NCBI RefSeq assembly: GCF_028863945.1
Contig: NZ_JARBEA010000004.1
Span: 1-64,000, forward strand
Origin: Jeotgalibaca caeni
GTDB taxonomy: Bacteria; Bacillota; Bacilli; Lactobacillales; Aerococcaceae
Length of the DNA stretch: 64,000 nucleotides
Direction: 5' to 3'
Made by a program: the position numbers and the translations under genes. Within the stretch, counting starts at the first letter, position 1, and each line of letters opens with the position of its first letter. Of this stretch, positions 8,357 through 17,072 are shown piece by piece. The notes beneath the pieces were generated by a model that worked only from the letters and a program-made list of their open reading frames with translations, did not search any database and had not been told where the DNA came from.

Positions 8357-11095
8357 TTAACCTTCATTCTTTTCTTTCTCAGCTTGTTCTTGCTTCTTCT
8401 TTTCTTCCTCTTGCTTTTTACGTGCTTCTTCTTGTTTTTTCTTTTCTTCAGCTAGTTTCTTTTGTTCCTCTGCCTTTTTCTTTTGGGCAGCTTCTTGTTT
8501 CTTCTTGTCTTCTGCATCTTTTGCTTTTTTAGCAGTAGGATTCCAGAAGAGAGTTTTCAGGTCGTTATCGTTAGCTCCTGGTACAAAATCATACGTGATC
8601 GCACGAGGTGGGTTATCCGCTTTGAACAAGTCTGTTGCTTTCTGTCCATCTACTGTAACGGCTGTGTTTGTTCCTGGAATAGTAACCTTTCCTGGTAAAG
8701 TACCTGTACTTTCCACGTATTGGGCTTCGATAATTCCTTCTGGTTGCGGATGAGTTTCATTTACACCAAGTACTTCAGGGTTAGCTGTATGAACTTTATT
8801 GGCGATTGTTGCCCACCATTGCATGTTATTCAAAGAAGGTCCTCCTGTGAAATAGGGGTCATAGAAGGTATGTTTAGCTGCAAAGTTATTATATCCAATC
8901 CACGTACTCATCGTAACTTTTGGCGTACTTGCGATAAACCAATAGTTGTCGTTAAATTCAGAAGTACCGGTTTTAGCAGCTAAATCTGCATCAAAATTCA
9001 AATAACCTTTGATGTTACGTGAAAAGCCTTGATCGACTACATCACGAAGGATGTCTACTGTTAAGTAAGCAGTTTGAGGAGAGAAAACATCGCGTTTTGG
9101 TTCCTCGTGCTGATAAACAATATTTCCGTCTTTATCTTCAATCTTTTCGATTAAGTAAGAAGGTACATACTGTCCTTGGTTGGCGAAGGTCGCGAATGCG
9201 GTCGTTTGTTCTTGAACCGTCGCGTTTCCAGCACCCAAAGAGAAGGCGGGAACGGTCTTTGTATCGTCTATGTATTCAAAATCCATCATGTCCATAAATT
9301 TATATGGTTCGGATCCATTCTCCAGCATTTCAATATACAACTTCGCTGTAGGGTTATTCATGGATTGATACAGCGCTTCTCTTGCAGTAACTAATTTATT
9401 GGAAATGATATTTCCAACGTTCGATACTTGCCATGGAGTGCCATCTTCTGTATATTTCGCAGTTTCAGGTCCCATTGGCGAGTCCGCCAAACGAGTAGCA
9501 GGAGAAATCAAATTCATTTCAATCGCTGGTGCATAAACTGCTAATGGTTTAATAGTGGAAGCTACTGATCGAGGTGTATCAAAAGCATGGTCATTTTGGT
9601 CTACAGAGAAGTCTACTCCTCCAATGAAACCAAGAATTCTTCCAGTCTCGTTTTCTAACAGAACACTACCAGTTTGTGCTAATTCTAAAATCTCAGTAGT
9701 TTCTCCGGTTTCAGGGTCGGTATAAATATCCGTATAGCTTGGTCCAAGATTTGGAGCATATTCGCCAACTGCTTCTTGCATGGCATTGTAAATGGTTTTA
9801 TCGATTGTCGAATAAACTTTGTATCCACTTGTATTCAAAAGATTTTGGTTGCGGAAATAGTAATCATTATACAAGTCCACATCTGCATCAATCTGGTCAA
9901 ATGTGAGACCGTTCTGTTCTGCTTCCAATGTCATCAAAATCTCAATGGTTTGTTTTTCCACTTGTTGGTACAAGAAGTTGTGACGATCTTGGTTCGGATC
10001 TTTTGCATCAATGAAATCTTGGGTAATATCATAGTCCATTGCTGCTTGATATTCTTCTTCAGTAATTTTTTGTTCTTCAAACATCCGGGTCAATACAGTC
10101 TTCATCCGCGCAATTCCGTCCGAGAAGTCTTCATTTTTCTCTCCATATACCGAGTAAGGGGTATACACATATGGATTTTGCGGGAGCCCGACTAGAAAGG
10201 CTGCTTGAGGAAGGGTTACATCTTTTGAGCTGACTCCAAATATTCCTTGAGCCGCTTCTTCAATCCCAGCAATATTTGCTCCACTGCTATTACGGCCAAA
10301 AGGGGAGACATTTAAGTACGCGGTAATGATGTCTTCTTTATCAAAGTAGTTTTCTAAACGCATTGCCAATAAGATTTCATTCACTTTTCTTGAGAAGGTT
10401 ACTTCATCGGTCAACAACTGTTGCTTAATTAATTGTTGCGTTAAAGTGGAACCACCTGTTGTTTCACCCATTCCCGTTAACTCGGTAATGAGGGCTCGTA
10501 GGATGGCCTTTGGCACCACGCCATTATGCTCATAAAAGTACTCGTCTTCTGTAGAAACCAGTGCATCTACGACAACTTGACTGATTTGATCTCGTTGTGT
10601 CACCGTTCGTTGCAAGTCGGTTCGAACTTCAGAAATCAACTCTCCATTGTTATAGTGAAGGCTCGATACTAATTCGACATTGCCGATTGCTTGCGCCATT
10701 TCCATCTCGGAAGGGGGCGTCTCTTCTGAAACGAGTGCAGCAAAATAACCCATTCCTGTCCCTAAACCTAAAAAGGCTATGAGGCTTAAGAGAACAACAA
10801 GGGTAACCACCGTTGTGCGGACAACACCGTAAGCAATATTAAAACCATACAGGCCTTTCGTTAAAATTGTTTTCGGGAGACCATTTTTTTGGTGCCTTCT
10901 TGCAGAACGCTTTACTTTGTCGAATTGATTATGAGTTTGTTGCTCGAACTGATGAGCGGACCTTTTTGTCTTCGAAACATTTTTGTCGCTAAATAACTGC
11001 TTAAAAAACATTGAAACTTTGGAATAGAATTTATTGAAGAAACTCTTGATTTGTGTAAGAATTCCATTCAAGTTTTTTCCATTTGAATTGTTCAT
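8357..11095 (-). CDS. Class A penicillin-binding protein (bifunctional glycosyltransferase/transpeptidase)
   Basis: Polymerises and cross-links peptidoglycan at the outer face of the membrane. 912 residues from ATG at 11095, preceded by GAGGG; an in-frame ATG at 11161 is rejected because it lacks a ribosome site. A basic cytoplasmic N-terminus leads to one membrane segment at about residues 85-115. A GT51 domain follows (EDEYFYEHNG near 183, GGSTLTQQL near 210), then a transpeptidase domain with SxxK STIKP near 512, SxN SMNNP near 577 and KTG AAKTGTSEF near 703. The last 60 or so residues are a Lys/Glu/Gln-rich run. It resembles the PBP2A-type class A enzymes of Lactobacillales; the exact orthologue is not certain. 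It appears to be the first ordinary chromosomal gene right of the BREX island. Confidence 0.93.
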   Translation of the reverse strand: MNNSNGKNLNGILTQIKSFFNKFYSKVSMFFKQLFSDKNVSKTKRSAHQFEQQTHNQFDKVKRSARRHQKNGLPKTILTKGLYGFNIAYGVVRTTVVTLVVLLSLIAFLGLGTGMGYFAALVSEETPPSEMEMAQAIGNVELVSSLHYNNGELISEVRTDLQRTVTQRDQISQVVVDALVSTEDEYFYEHNGVVPKAILRALITELTGMGETTGGSTLTQQLIKQQLLTDEVTFSRKVNEILLAMRLENYFDKEDIITAYLNVSPFGRNSSGANIAGIEEAAQGIFGVSSKDVTLPQAAFLVGLPQNPYVYTPYSVYGEKNEDFSDGIARMKTVLTRMFEEQKITEEEYQAAMDYDITQDFIDAKDPNQDRHNFLYQQVEKQTIEILMTLEAEQNGLTFDQIDADVDLYNDYYFRNQNLLNTSGYKVYSTIDKTIYNAMQEAVGEYAPNLGPSYTDIYTDPETGETTEILELAQTGSVLLENETGRILGFIGGVDFSVDQNDHAFDTPRSVASTIKPLAVYAPAIEMNLISPATRLADSPMGPETAKYTEDGTPWQVSNVGNIISNKLVTAREALYQSMNNPTAKLYIEMLENGSEPYKFMDMMDFEYIDDTKTVPAFSLGAGNATVQEQTTAFATFANQGQYVPSYLIEKIEDKDGNIVYQHEEPKRDVFSPQTAYLTVDILRDVVDQGFSRNIKGYLNFDADLAAKTGTSEFNDNYWFIASTPKVTMSTWIGYNNFAAKHTFYDPYFTGGPSLNNMQWWATIANKVHTANPEVLGVNETHPQPEGIIEAQYVESTGTLPGKVTIPGTNTAVTVDGQKATDLFKADNPPRAITYDFVPGANDNDLKTLFWNPTAKKAKDAEDKKKQEAAQKKKAEEQKKLAEEKKKQEEARKKQEEEKKKQEQAEKEKNEG

Positions 11096-11174
11096 TTCAT
11101 CCCTCTTTCTGATTCCATAGTCGCAAGTATTATACCAAAAATTGGAAGTCAATACTATCAAGTGCTCCTAATGA

Positions 11175-11212
11175 TACAAAAAAGAAATCAGTATGTAACA
11201 CTGATTTCTTTT
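11175..11212 (-). terminator. Rho-independent terminator of trhO
   Basis: AAAAGAAATCAGT (11180-11192) and ACTGATTTCTTTT (11200-11212) form a 13-bp stem with a short loop. Read on the minus strand it is followed by a T6 run, suiting termination of trhO transcripts before the PBP gene. Confidence 0.8.
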
Positions 11213-11221
11213 TATAGGATA

Positions 11222-12199
11222 TTATTGAACTTCTTGTGTTTGAAAGTTTTCTTGAGCAATACGAGCTAAACGTTCATTTACTTCTTCTTCAGACAAACCA
11301 TGTTCAAGCACATAGCGATTATCATCTGCTACACGACATTCATGACAACAGCCGCGTAAATACTTGTGCTCATTTTCTTCTGTACATAACATTTGGCGGT
11401 TACAGGTTGGATTGCCACAGTTCACGTAACGCTCGCAAGGGGAACCGTCAAACCAATCGCGTCCAACAACCACATGTTCCACTTGATTGATGTCAACCGC
11501 AATCCGTTCATCAAAGACGTACATTTTTCCATCCCATAGTTCGCCTTTCACTTCAGGATCTTTTCCGTATGTAGCGATTCCGCCATGAAGTTGACCCACA
11601 TCTTGGAATCCTTCTTTTACAAGCCAGCCAGAGAATTTCTCACAACGAATTCCACCTGTACAGTAGGTAACGACACGCTTATCCATGAATTTTTCTTTGT
11701 TATCACGAATCCATTCTGGTAATTCCCGGAAGCTGCGGATATCAGGACGCACGGCACCGCGGAAGTGTCCCAAATCATATTCATAGTCATTTCGTGCATC
11801 AATTACGACTGTATTCTCGTCTTGTAATGCTTCTTTGAATTCTTTAGGGGACAGGTATTGGCCTGTTACTTCATTTGGATTCAAATCTTCTTCACCTAAT
11901 TGCAAGGTAACGATTTCTGGGCGGTAACGGACAAACATTTTTTTGAAAGCATGTCCTTCCGCTTCATCCATTTTCCACATAATGTCATTGAAACGTGGAT
12001 CTTCTTTCATATGTGCCATGTATGCATCCGTTTGTTCGAGTGTGCCCGACAAAGTTCCATTGATTCCTTCTCCAGAAATCAAAATTCTTCCCTTAATACC
12101 TAACTCTTTACAAAATTTCAAATGTTGTTGTGTAAATACTTCAGGGTCTTTAATTTCTACGTATTTGTAAAATAGTAGAACACGATAATCACTTGCCAT
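11222..12199 (-). CDS. trhO: tRNA uridine(34) hydroxylase, rhodanese family
   Basis: TrhO (YceA, UPF0176) hydroxylates uridine 34 of certain tRNAs as the first step to 5-alkoxyuridine wobble modifications. 325 residues, normal for the family. An N-terminal acylphosphatase-like domain with LLFYKYV and [10 protein letters not shown] is followed by a rhodanese domain with active-site loop CTGGIRC (catalytic Cys near residue 178). The Cys-rich C-terminal segment ([12 protein letters not shown] and CCHEC) is typical of the longer family members. The start ATG at 12199 has GGAGG 9 nt upstream. Monocistronic, with its own -10 and terminator. Confidence 0.93.
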   Translation of the reverse strand: MASDYRVLLFYKYVEIKDPEVFTQQHLKFCKELGIKGRILISGEGINGTLSGTLEQTDAYMAHMKEDPRFNDIMWKMDEAEGHAFKKMFVRYRPEIVTLQLGEEDLNPNEVTGQYLSPKEFKEALQDENTVVIDARNDYEYDLGHFRGAVRPDIRSFRELPEWIRDNKEKFMDKRVVTYCTGGIRCEKFSGWLVKEGFQDVGQLHGGIATYGKDPEVKGELWDGKMYVFDERIAVDINQVEHVVVGRDWFDGSPCERYVNCGNPTCNRQMLCTEENEHKYLRGCCHECRVADDNRYVLEHGLSEEEVNERLARIAQENFQTQEVQ

Positions 12200-12236
12200 T
12201 ATTATTTCCTCCGTTCACTTGTGTTCTCAACTATTT

Positions 12237-12242
12237 ATTATA
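12237..12242 (-). promoter_or_regulatory. -10 box of trhO
   Basis: TATAAT on the minus strand, about 38 bp before the trhO start. No good -35 is seen at 16-18 bp. Confidence 0.45.
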
Positions 12243-12274
12243 CAACGAAAAAAAGCAGCTGGCTATGGTTTCAT

Positions 12275-12302
12275 TTGCGAAGAATGCAGGGCATGGTACA
12301 AT
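12275..12302 (+). promoter_or_regulatory. Promoter of the lipid kinase gene
   Basis: TTGCGA (12275-12280), 16 bp, then TACAAT (12297-12302) preceded by TGG, an extended -10. The gene start is about 34 bp downstream. Confidence 0.6.
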
Positions 12303-12335
12303 CTAAAAAAGATTGATGGAAATGAGGTTGCAGTC

Positions 12336-13220
12336 ATGGGGATATGTCGGGTCATTATTAATCCTTCTTCCGGAAAAGCAAACATCATGCAAGCCGTTCC
12401 TTTTCTTAAGGAATCTTTCGAAGGGAAATACGAAGCAGTGGAGTTTTCGTTTACGGAAAAGGGAGGCGATGCTCTGCTTTTTGCGAAACAAGCCTGCGAA
12501 GCAGGATATGAAGCGATTATTTGTGCAGGCGGAGATGGAACCGTTCGGGAAGTCGTGAATGGACTGATGCAAGGAGGAGCTGAGACTACGTTAGGAATTC
12601 TGCCGACAGGAACCGTTAATGATGTCGCACGTAGCTTATCGATTCCGCTAGAACTTACAGCGGCAGTTCGTTTTCTCCTAGAAGCAAAACATCAAAAAAT
12701 GGATGTAGGTAAAGTAAACCAAGAATACTTCATTTCATTGATTGCAATCGGTGGGATTCCAGAAGCCATTCACCGTGTCAGTATAGCGGCCAAGACAAAG
12801 TGGGGAATTCTTTCCTATTTAGGAAATGGTGCTTGGTACGCATTGAGACAAAAATCGTTTTTCCTGACAGCTCTGTTGAATGGGGAAAAACGAAGAGTCC
12901 GTACATCGCTAGTCGTTGTTTCCTTACAAAATTCAGTAGCGGGCATGAAAAAGTTCTTTGAGGGAGCCACACCTTTTGACGGAAGAATGCGGATCATGCT
13001 CTATCCTCCTTTTAAGTTCTTCGGAGCAGCAAAATACGTTTCAAAAATTATTCTTGGAACAATTGGAAGGGACAAAAATATTACCGTTGTTCCGTTTGAA
13101 ACAGCTGAATTACAAGTAGAAGAAGAATTACCGATAACCATTGATGGAGATCAAGCAGGCCAATTTCCTTTGCATATCGAAATCATTCCGCAGGCAATAT
13201 CTGTGTACGCGTCTAAATAA
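12336..13220 (+). CDS. Diacylglycerol/lipid kinase family protein (YegS/DagK-like)
   Basis: A 294-residue member of the DAGK catalytic-domain lipid kinases, which phosphorylate diacylglycerol or related lipids at the membrane and recycle lipid head groups. Visible motifs are an N-terminal INPSSGK, nucleotide-binding GGDGTVREVVNGL near residue 65, and GTVNDVARSL near 90. The start is ATG 12336, seven nt after GAGGT; an ATG at 12219 in the same frame lies upstream of the promoter and is rejected. There is no hydrophobic anchor, so association is probably peripheral. The substrate is not predictable: DgkB, YegS and BmrU types look alike at this level. Monocistronic, ending in a strong bidirectional terminator shared with pepF. 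Confidence 0.88.
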   Translation: MGICRVIINPSSGKANIMQAVPFLKESFEGKYEAVEFSFTEKGGDALLFAKQACEAGYEAIICAGGDGTVREVVNGLMQGGAETTLGILPTGTVNDVARSLSIPLELTAAVRFLLEAKHQKMDVGKVNQEYFISLIAIGGIPEAIHRVSIAAKTKWGILSYLGNGAWYALRQKSFFLTALLNGEKRRVRTSLVVVSLQNSVAGMKKFFEGATPFDGRMRIMLYPPFKFFGAAKYVSKIILGTIGRDKNITVVPFETAELQVEEELPITIDGDQAGQFPLHIEIIPQAISVYASK

Positions 13221-13232
13221 AAATGAAGAATA

Positions 13233-13266
13233 AAAAAGAGGCAGGGACTGTGTCCTGCCTCTTTTT
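13233..13266. terminator. Bidirectional terminator between the lipid kinase and pepF
   Basis: AAAAAGAGGCAGG (13233-13245) and CCTGCCTCTTTTT (13254-13266) form a 13-bp stem with A and T flanks on both sides, serving two convergent genes. Confidence 0.9.
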
Positions 13267-13270
13267 GTTC

Positions 13271-15079
13271 TTATACATACTTCTCTGTTAGTTCCAAGAA
13301 GCTTGCAGCATCAGCTGCCATAATTTCTAGACCTTGCTTCCAGAAATCTTCTTGAGTGATGTCTTTTCCAAGATGTTTCATTACGAGGTCTTCCGTCTTC
13401 ATTACTGCCGTGTCTCTTAGAAGGGCCATGTATTTTTCTTCAAAGCCTTCCGGTTGTTTTTGGTACTCAGCAAAAATGCTTAAGCTGAATAGGAAACCAA
13501 ATGTATACGGGAAGTTGTAGAAGGAAACGCCGTCAATGAAGAAGTGTAATTTAGAAGCCCAGAAATGCGGATGATACTCGCTCAAACGATCCTGATACGC
13601 TTCTTTTTGTGCAGCTTCCATTAATTCAGAAATCCGTTCTGCTGAAACCAATCCCTTTTGTCTTTCTGCATAGAAAGAAGTTTCAAACAAGAAACGAGCA
13701 TGAATATTCAAGAACATTGCCGTTGCATTTTCCAATTTCGTATTCAAAAGAGAGATTTTTTCTTCCTCAGAAGAGGCTGCTTCAACTGTTGCGCTTGCAA
13801 CCAATGTTTCTGCAAAAGTAGATGCAGTTTCCGCAACGTTCATCGCATACTTCGTGTTCATGCGTGGTAAATCCCACATCGTGTAACTATGGAAAGCATG
13901 ACCAATTTCATGTGCGAGGGTACTCATGTCACTTGCTGATCCAGTAAAGGTCATGAAGATACGAGACTCTTTGGATTCTGGCAAGCCAGTACAGTAACCT
14001 CCTGGACGTTTACCAGGACGATCCTCGGCTTCGACCCAACGATTATCGACTACTTTTTGGGCAAAATCAGCTAGGGTAGGACCAAATTTAGCGAAGTTTT
14101 CTACAATAAAGTCCACTGCTTCATCATAAGTAAAGGTTTTGGCTTCGAAGTCCCCAACTGAAACAGGAGCATCAACATCATACCAAGCCACTTTTTCTTT
14201 CCCCATCATGGCAGCTTTCCGGTCTAAGAAATCTAGGAAGGGTTTCTTATTTGCAGAGATGGCATTCCACATGGCATCCAGGGTTTCTTTTTGAATTCGG
14301 TTATAGCGCAAAGGTTTCTCCATGAAGTCATGTACGCCGTGTAACTTATAGTCAGCCAATCGGAATCCTTGTAAATGATTCAATGTATCCGCAAACAATG
14401 GAGCGTAATGAGACCAAGCCTTTTCCCATTCATCAAAGATTTGTTTTCTAACTGCTGGATCTGGATCAGAATACATCCGGTTCATCGCTTGACCTGCTGA
14501 GAGTTCTTGGACATTTCCATCTTTGTCTGTTACTGGAATCTTGATATAGGTTACTAAAGTGTCGTAGTGATCACTCCATGCGTTAAACCCATCAGGAGAT
14601 ACGGTAGAAAGGATGGCTTCTTCTTTTTCGCTGAGAAGCTGGGCGCCGTTCTCTCTTGTTTCCGTCAAAGCAAAACGTAACTCCTCAAATGCCGGTTGAG
14701 AAACAAGTGCTTCGAAGTCTTCATCTGTGATAGCAGCTAACTTCTTCATGATAGAAGTTTGGATGATGGCGTACTTGCTTCTTAATTGAGAAATTTGATC
14801 TCGGACAACTGGAGCGTGTGAATTAGTCACGTCCGTGGAAAGAACGGCATTAATAAAGCTGCCCGCTTGAGACAGTCCATTCGTGATGATTTCACTCATT
14901 TGAAGAAGTGATTGGAACGTCTGATACGTTGGTTGATCCGTAGCTGGATTCCACTGTTCATTTACGTCATCATACTCCTTGAGCAGGTTTTCCATTTCTT
15001 GTAATTTTGCTTGTAGCTCTGGGGAATGGCTGCCACCTGGAAAGATGGACTCCAAATCCCATGTTAGTGAATACTTCAT
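13271..15079 (-). CDS. pepF: M3 family oligoendopeptidase (PepF-like)
   Basis: A cytoplasmic zinc metallopeptidase that cuts medium-size oligopeptides, important for peptide nutrition and signal-peptide turnover in lactic acid bacteria. 602 residues from ATG 15079, which has AAAGGATG upstream; the ATG at 15097 has no site. The zinc motif HEIGH lies near residue 391 within TLAHEIGHAFHSY, with a downstream glutamate-rich helix as in M3 peptidases. No signal peptide. It is of the clade usually called M3 family oligoendopeptidase (PepF/YjbG type); the exact sub-clade is not certain. Divergent from yebC. Confidence 0.9.
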   Translation of the reverse strand: MKYSLTWDLESIFPGGSHSPELQAKLQEMENLLKEYDDVNEQWNPATDQPTYQTFQSLLQMSEIITNGLSQAGSFINAVLSTDVTNSHAPVVRDQISQLRSKYAIIQTSIMKKLAAITDEDFEALVSQPAFEELRFALTETRENGAQLLSEKEEAILSTVSPDGFNAWSDHYDTLVTYIKIPVTDKDGNVQELSAGQAMNRMYSDPDPAVRKQIFDEWEKAWSHYAPLFADTLNHLQGFRLADYKLHGVHDFMEKPLRYNRIQKETLDAMWNAISANKKPFLDFLDRKAAMMGKEKVAWYDVDAPVSVGDFEAKTFTYDEAVDFIVENFAKFGPTLADFAQKVVDNRWVEAEDRPGKRPGGYCTGLPESKESRIFMTFTGSASDMSTLAHEIGHAFHSYTMWDLPRMNTKYAMNVAETASTFAETLVASATVEAASSEEEKISLLNTKLENATAMFLNIHARFLFETSFYAERQKGLVSAERISELMEAAQKEAYQDRLSEYHPHFWASKLHFFIDGVSFYNFPYTFGFLFSLSIFAEYQKQPEGFEEKYMALLRDTAVMKTEDLVMKHLGKDITQEDFWKQGLEIMAADAASFLELTEKYV

Positions 15080-15149
15080 AGTTGAACATCCTTTCAAAAC
15101 CTATTCTTTATTTGGCCACTCGCTCACTGCAATGAGGATGACTTTCTCA

Positions 15150-15178
15150 ATTTTAAAGGAAGCAAGCAAAAAAGGCAA
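15150..15178 (-). promoter_or_regulatory. Promoter of pepF
   Basis: Minus strand TTGCCT (15178-15173), 17 bp, TAAAAT (15155-15150). The leader to the pepF ATG is about 65 nt. Confidence 0.55.
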
Positions 15179-15195
15179 AAGGAATTGATAAGGAA

Positions 15196-15224
15196 TTGCA
15201 CAAAGTACGATTAATTGCTAAAAT
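15196..15224 (+). promoter_or_regulatory. Promoter of yebC
   Basis: TTGCAC (15196-15201), 17 bp, TAAAAT (15219-15224), about 35 bp before the yebC start. Confidence 0.7.
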
Positions 15225-15259
15225 ATGTAAGTGAATAAAACTTAGAGAAGAGGGATTGA

Positions 15260-15994
15260 ATGGCTGGACATTCAAAATGGAGTAAGATTAAGAATTCTAA
15301 AGGTGCGGCAGACCAACAACGTGGGAAAATTTTCCAAAAATTTTCTAAAGAAATTTACATGGCTGCAAAAAGTGGTGGACCTGATCCCTCGTCCAATCCA
15401 GCATTACGCCTAAAAATTGATAAAGCAAAAGCAGCGAATATGCCAAATGATAATATTAACCGAGCAATCAAAAAAGCAACTTCTGCTGGTGAAGGTGAAA
15501 ACTACGAAGAAGTAACATATGAAGGATACGGTCCAAATGGTGCTGCAGTTCTCGTTGAAACATTAACGGATAACCGGAACCGGACGGCAACGAATATTCG
15601 AGTAGCTTTCAATAAAAATGGCGGTTCATTAGGCGAATCTGGTTCGGTAGCATATATGTTCGAGCGTAAGGGATACATTGCGATTGAAAGAGAAGACTTA
15701 GATACCGATGAAGATACAATGTTAATGAGTGTCTTAGAAGCAGGCGGAGAAGAGTTGGAAACGAGTGAAGATGTATTTGAAATTTATACCGATCCATCTG
15801 ACCTTGGAGCAGTGCGTGATGCCTTAGAAGCAGAGGGATACACATTGGCTCAAGCTGAAATAACCCTCATTCCCCAAACAATGGTGGACTTGGATACGGA
15901 TAAGGAAGCAATCTTCCGTACCATGCTTGAAAAATTAGAAGACGACGATGATGTGCAAGAGGTTTACCACAACGTAACATTATCAGAAGAATAA
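15260..15994 (+). CDS. yebC: YebC/PmpR family protein (translation/transcription factor)
   Basis: A 244-residue full-length YebC family protein. The signature start [23 protein letters not shown] (read in part) is exact for the family. Members were first described as transcription regulators; recent work links YebC-type proteins to relief of ribosome stalling at proline stretches. Three-domain acidic protein, cytoplasmic, no membrane segments. ATG 15260 has AGAGGGA upstream. It is a single gene with its own consensus-like promoter and a strong terminator. The DNA-binding versus ribosome role of this copy cannot be told from sequence. Confidence 0.93.
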   Translation: MAGHSKWSKIKNSKGAADQQRGKIFQKFSKEIYMAAKSGGPDPSSNPALRLKIDKAKAANMPNDNINRAIKKATSAGEGENYEEVTYEGYGPNGAAVLVETLTDNRNRTATNIRVAFNKNGGSLGESGSVAYMFERKGYIAIEREDLDTDEDTMLMSVLEAGGEELETSEDVFEIYTDPSDLGAVRDALEAEGYTLAQAEITLIPQTMVDLDTDKEAIFRTMLEKLEDDDDVQEVYHNVTLSEE

Positions 15995-16001
15995 AAAAGA
16001 T

Positions 16002-16043
16002 AAGAGCGGCATTGGGATTTTATCCAATGCCGCTCTTTTTTGT
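16002..16043. terminator. Bidirectional terminator between yebC and yitT
   Basis: A perfect 14-bp stem, AAGAGCGGCATTGG (16002-16015) with CCAATGCCGCTCTT (16024-16037), plus a T run, between convergent genes. Confidence 0.93.
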
Positions 16044-16942
16044 TATTTCGATGCTATATTTTCTCCGGTCTCAATGAACTCATTCGTTTTATGTTGTTGT
16101 TCTTCATCAGCCAAGATATAGGAGAAGCCTTCTCCTGCTACCGTTTGAACCTCGCTTATGACGACAAACGCCAGAGGGTCAATATGAGTGATCAATCGGT
16201 TCAGTGGCATAATCTGTTGTCGGTTCACCACAACCATTACTACTTTTTTATCATCTCGTTGATAATATCCTTGTGCATAGAAATAAGTAATACCGCGTCC
16301 AATCACCCGGTCAATTTCAGCAGCGATCTCTGCATGCTTCTCGGAAATAATAATAACTGATTTCTTTGGATTGAAACCTTCTAACACAAAGTTTAGTACC
16401 TTTGTCTGCACATATAAGTGAACAACCGTTAATACTACATTTTCGAGGCCAATAATAAAAATCGATGGCATGACAATAAAGAAATCAAGTACGACTAGAG
16501 CAGCACTTGTACTCCAGCCTAGATACTTATTCATAATAAGAGCAATAATATCAGTTCCAGCTGTTGAGCCGCCTGCCTGCATAATAATACCGATTCCGAG
16601 CCCAACAAATGCACCCGAACAAAGCGGTGCCAAAATCGCTACATCCATTTCATAACTCCAGCTATCCGTTAGTTGAAGAAAAATAGAACTCATCACTGTA
16701 GCGAAAATAGTGAGCCGCATTGTTTTCCGTTCTAAGTAGCGATAACCGATCAGTAAGATGACTCCATTTAGAATGATCGTTGAAACTGAAACAGGTAACT
16801 TGAATAGATAATAAATCATCAATCCAATCCCCGTAACGCCACCTTCTCCTAGTTGATTAGGAATAGAGAATGTGTTGATTGCGATGGAGAAGAGAAACGC
16901 TCCAATAATACACATGATAATCGAACGAATAGTCTCCTTCAT
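16043..16942 (-). CDS. YitT family membrane protein
   Basis: A 299-residue integral membrane protein of the YitT/DUF161 family. About five hydrophobic segments occupy residues 5-200, beginning IIMCIIGAFLFSIAINTF. A cytoplasmic DUF2179 domain of about 80 residues follows (from KKSVIIISEKH to the C-terminus). The family is widespread in Firmicutes, usually in several copies; transport function is suspected but the substrate is unknown. The start ATG 16942 has a near-perfect AAAGGAGG upstream. Single gene, convergent with yebC and divergent from comGA. Confidence 0.9.
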   Translation of the reverse strand: MKETIRSIIMCIIGAFLFSIAINTFSIPNQLGEGGVTGIGLMIYYLFKLPVSVSTIILNGVILLIGYRYLERKTMRLTIFATVMSSIFLQLTDSWSYEMDVAILAPLCSGAFVGLGIGIIMQAGGSTAGTDIIALIMNKYLGWSTSAALVVLDFFIVMPSIFIIGLENVVLTVVHLYVQTKVLNFVLEGFNPKKSVIIISEKHAEIAAEIDRVIGRGITYFYAQGYYQRDDKKVVMVVVNRQQIMPLNRLITHIDPLAFVVISEVQTVAGEGFSYILADEEQQHKTNEFIETGENIASK

Positions 16943-16974
16943 GTTTAAACCTCCTTTTCATTTTATCCCGCATC

Positions 16975-16980
16975 ATTATA
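16975..16980 (-). promoter_or_regulatory. Extended -10 of the yitT-family gene
   Basis: TATAAT on the minus strand preceded by TGG, 33 bp before the start. The -35 region is AT-rich and not distinct. Confidence 0.55.
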
Positions 16981-17072
16981 CCAAATAATTTATTTTAAAA
17001 AAATTCATTTTATAAAAAGGAAACGTCTTCTTTTAACGGACTTTATAGATGAGGGCGAGAGGAGGAGAGAAT

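Noticed and set aside
8385-8540. TTCTT-rich low-complexity DNA as a regulatory or microsatellite element
   Set aside because: Explained by AAG/GAA codons of the lysine-rich PBP C-terminus on the minus strand.
9776-10195. 139-codon plus-strand open frame opposite the PBP gene
   Set aside because: It is antisense to strongly conserved PBP coding sequence, has no ribosome site and no family resemblance.
12219-12335. Longer N-terminus for the lipid kinase starting at 12219
   Set aside because: That ATG precedes the promoter, has no ribosome site, and the added residues do not resemble the family.
16999-17011. AAAA-N5-TTTT box upstream of comGA, like a ComK AT-box
   Set aside because: The region is so AT-rich that one box is expected by chance, the required paired spacing is not clear, and competence in Lactobacillales normally uses ComX. 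No TACGAATA-type site was seen either.
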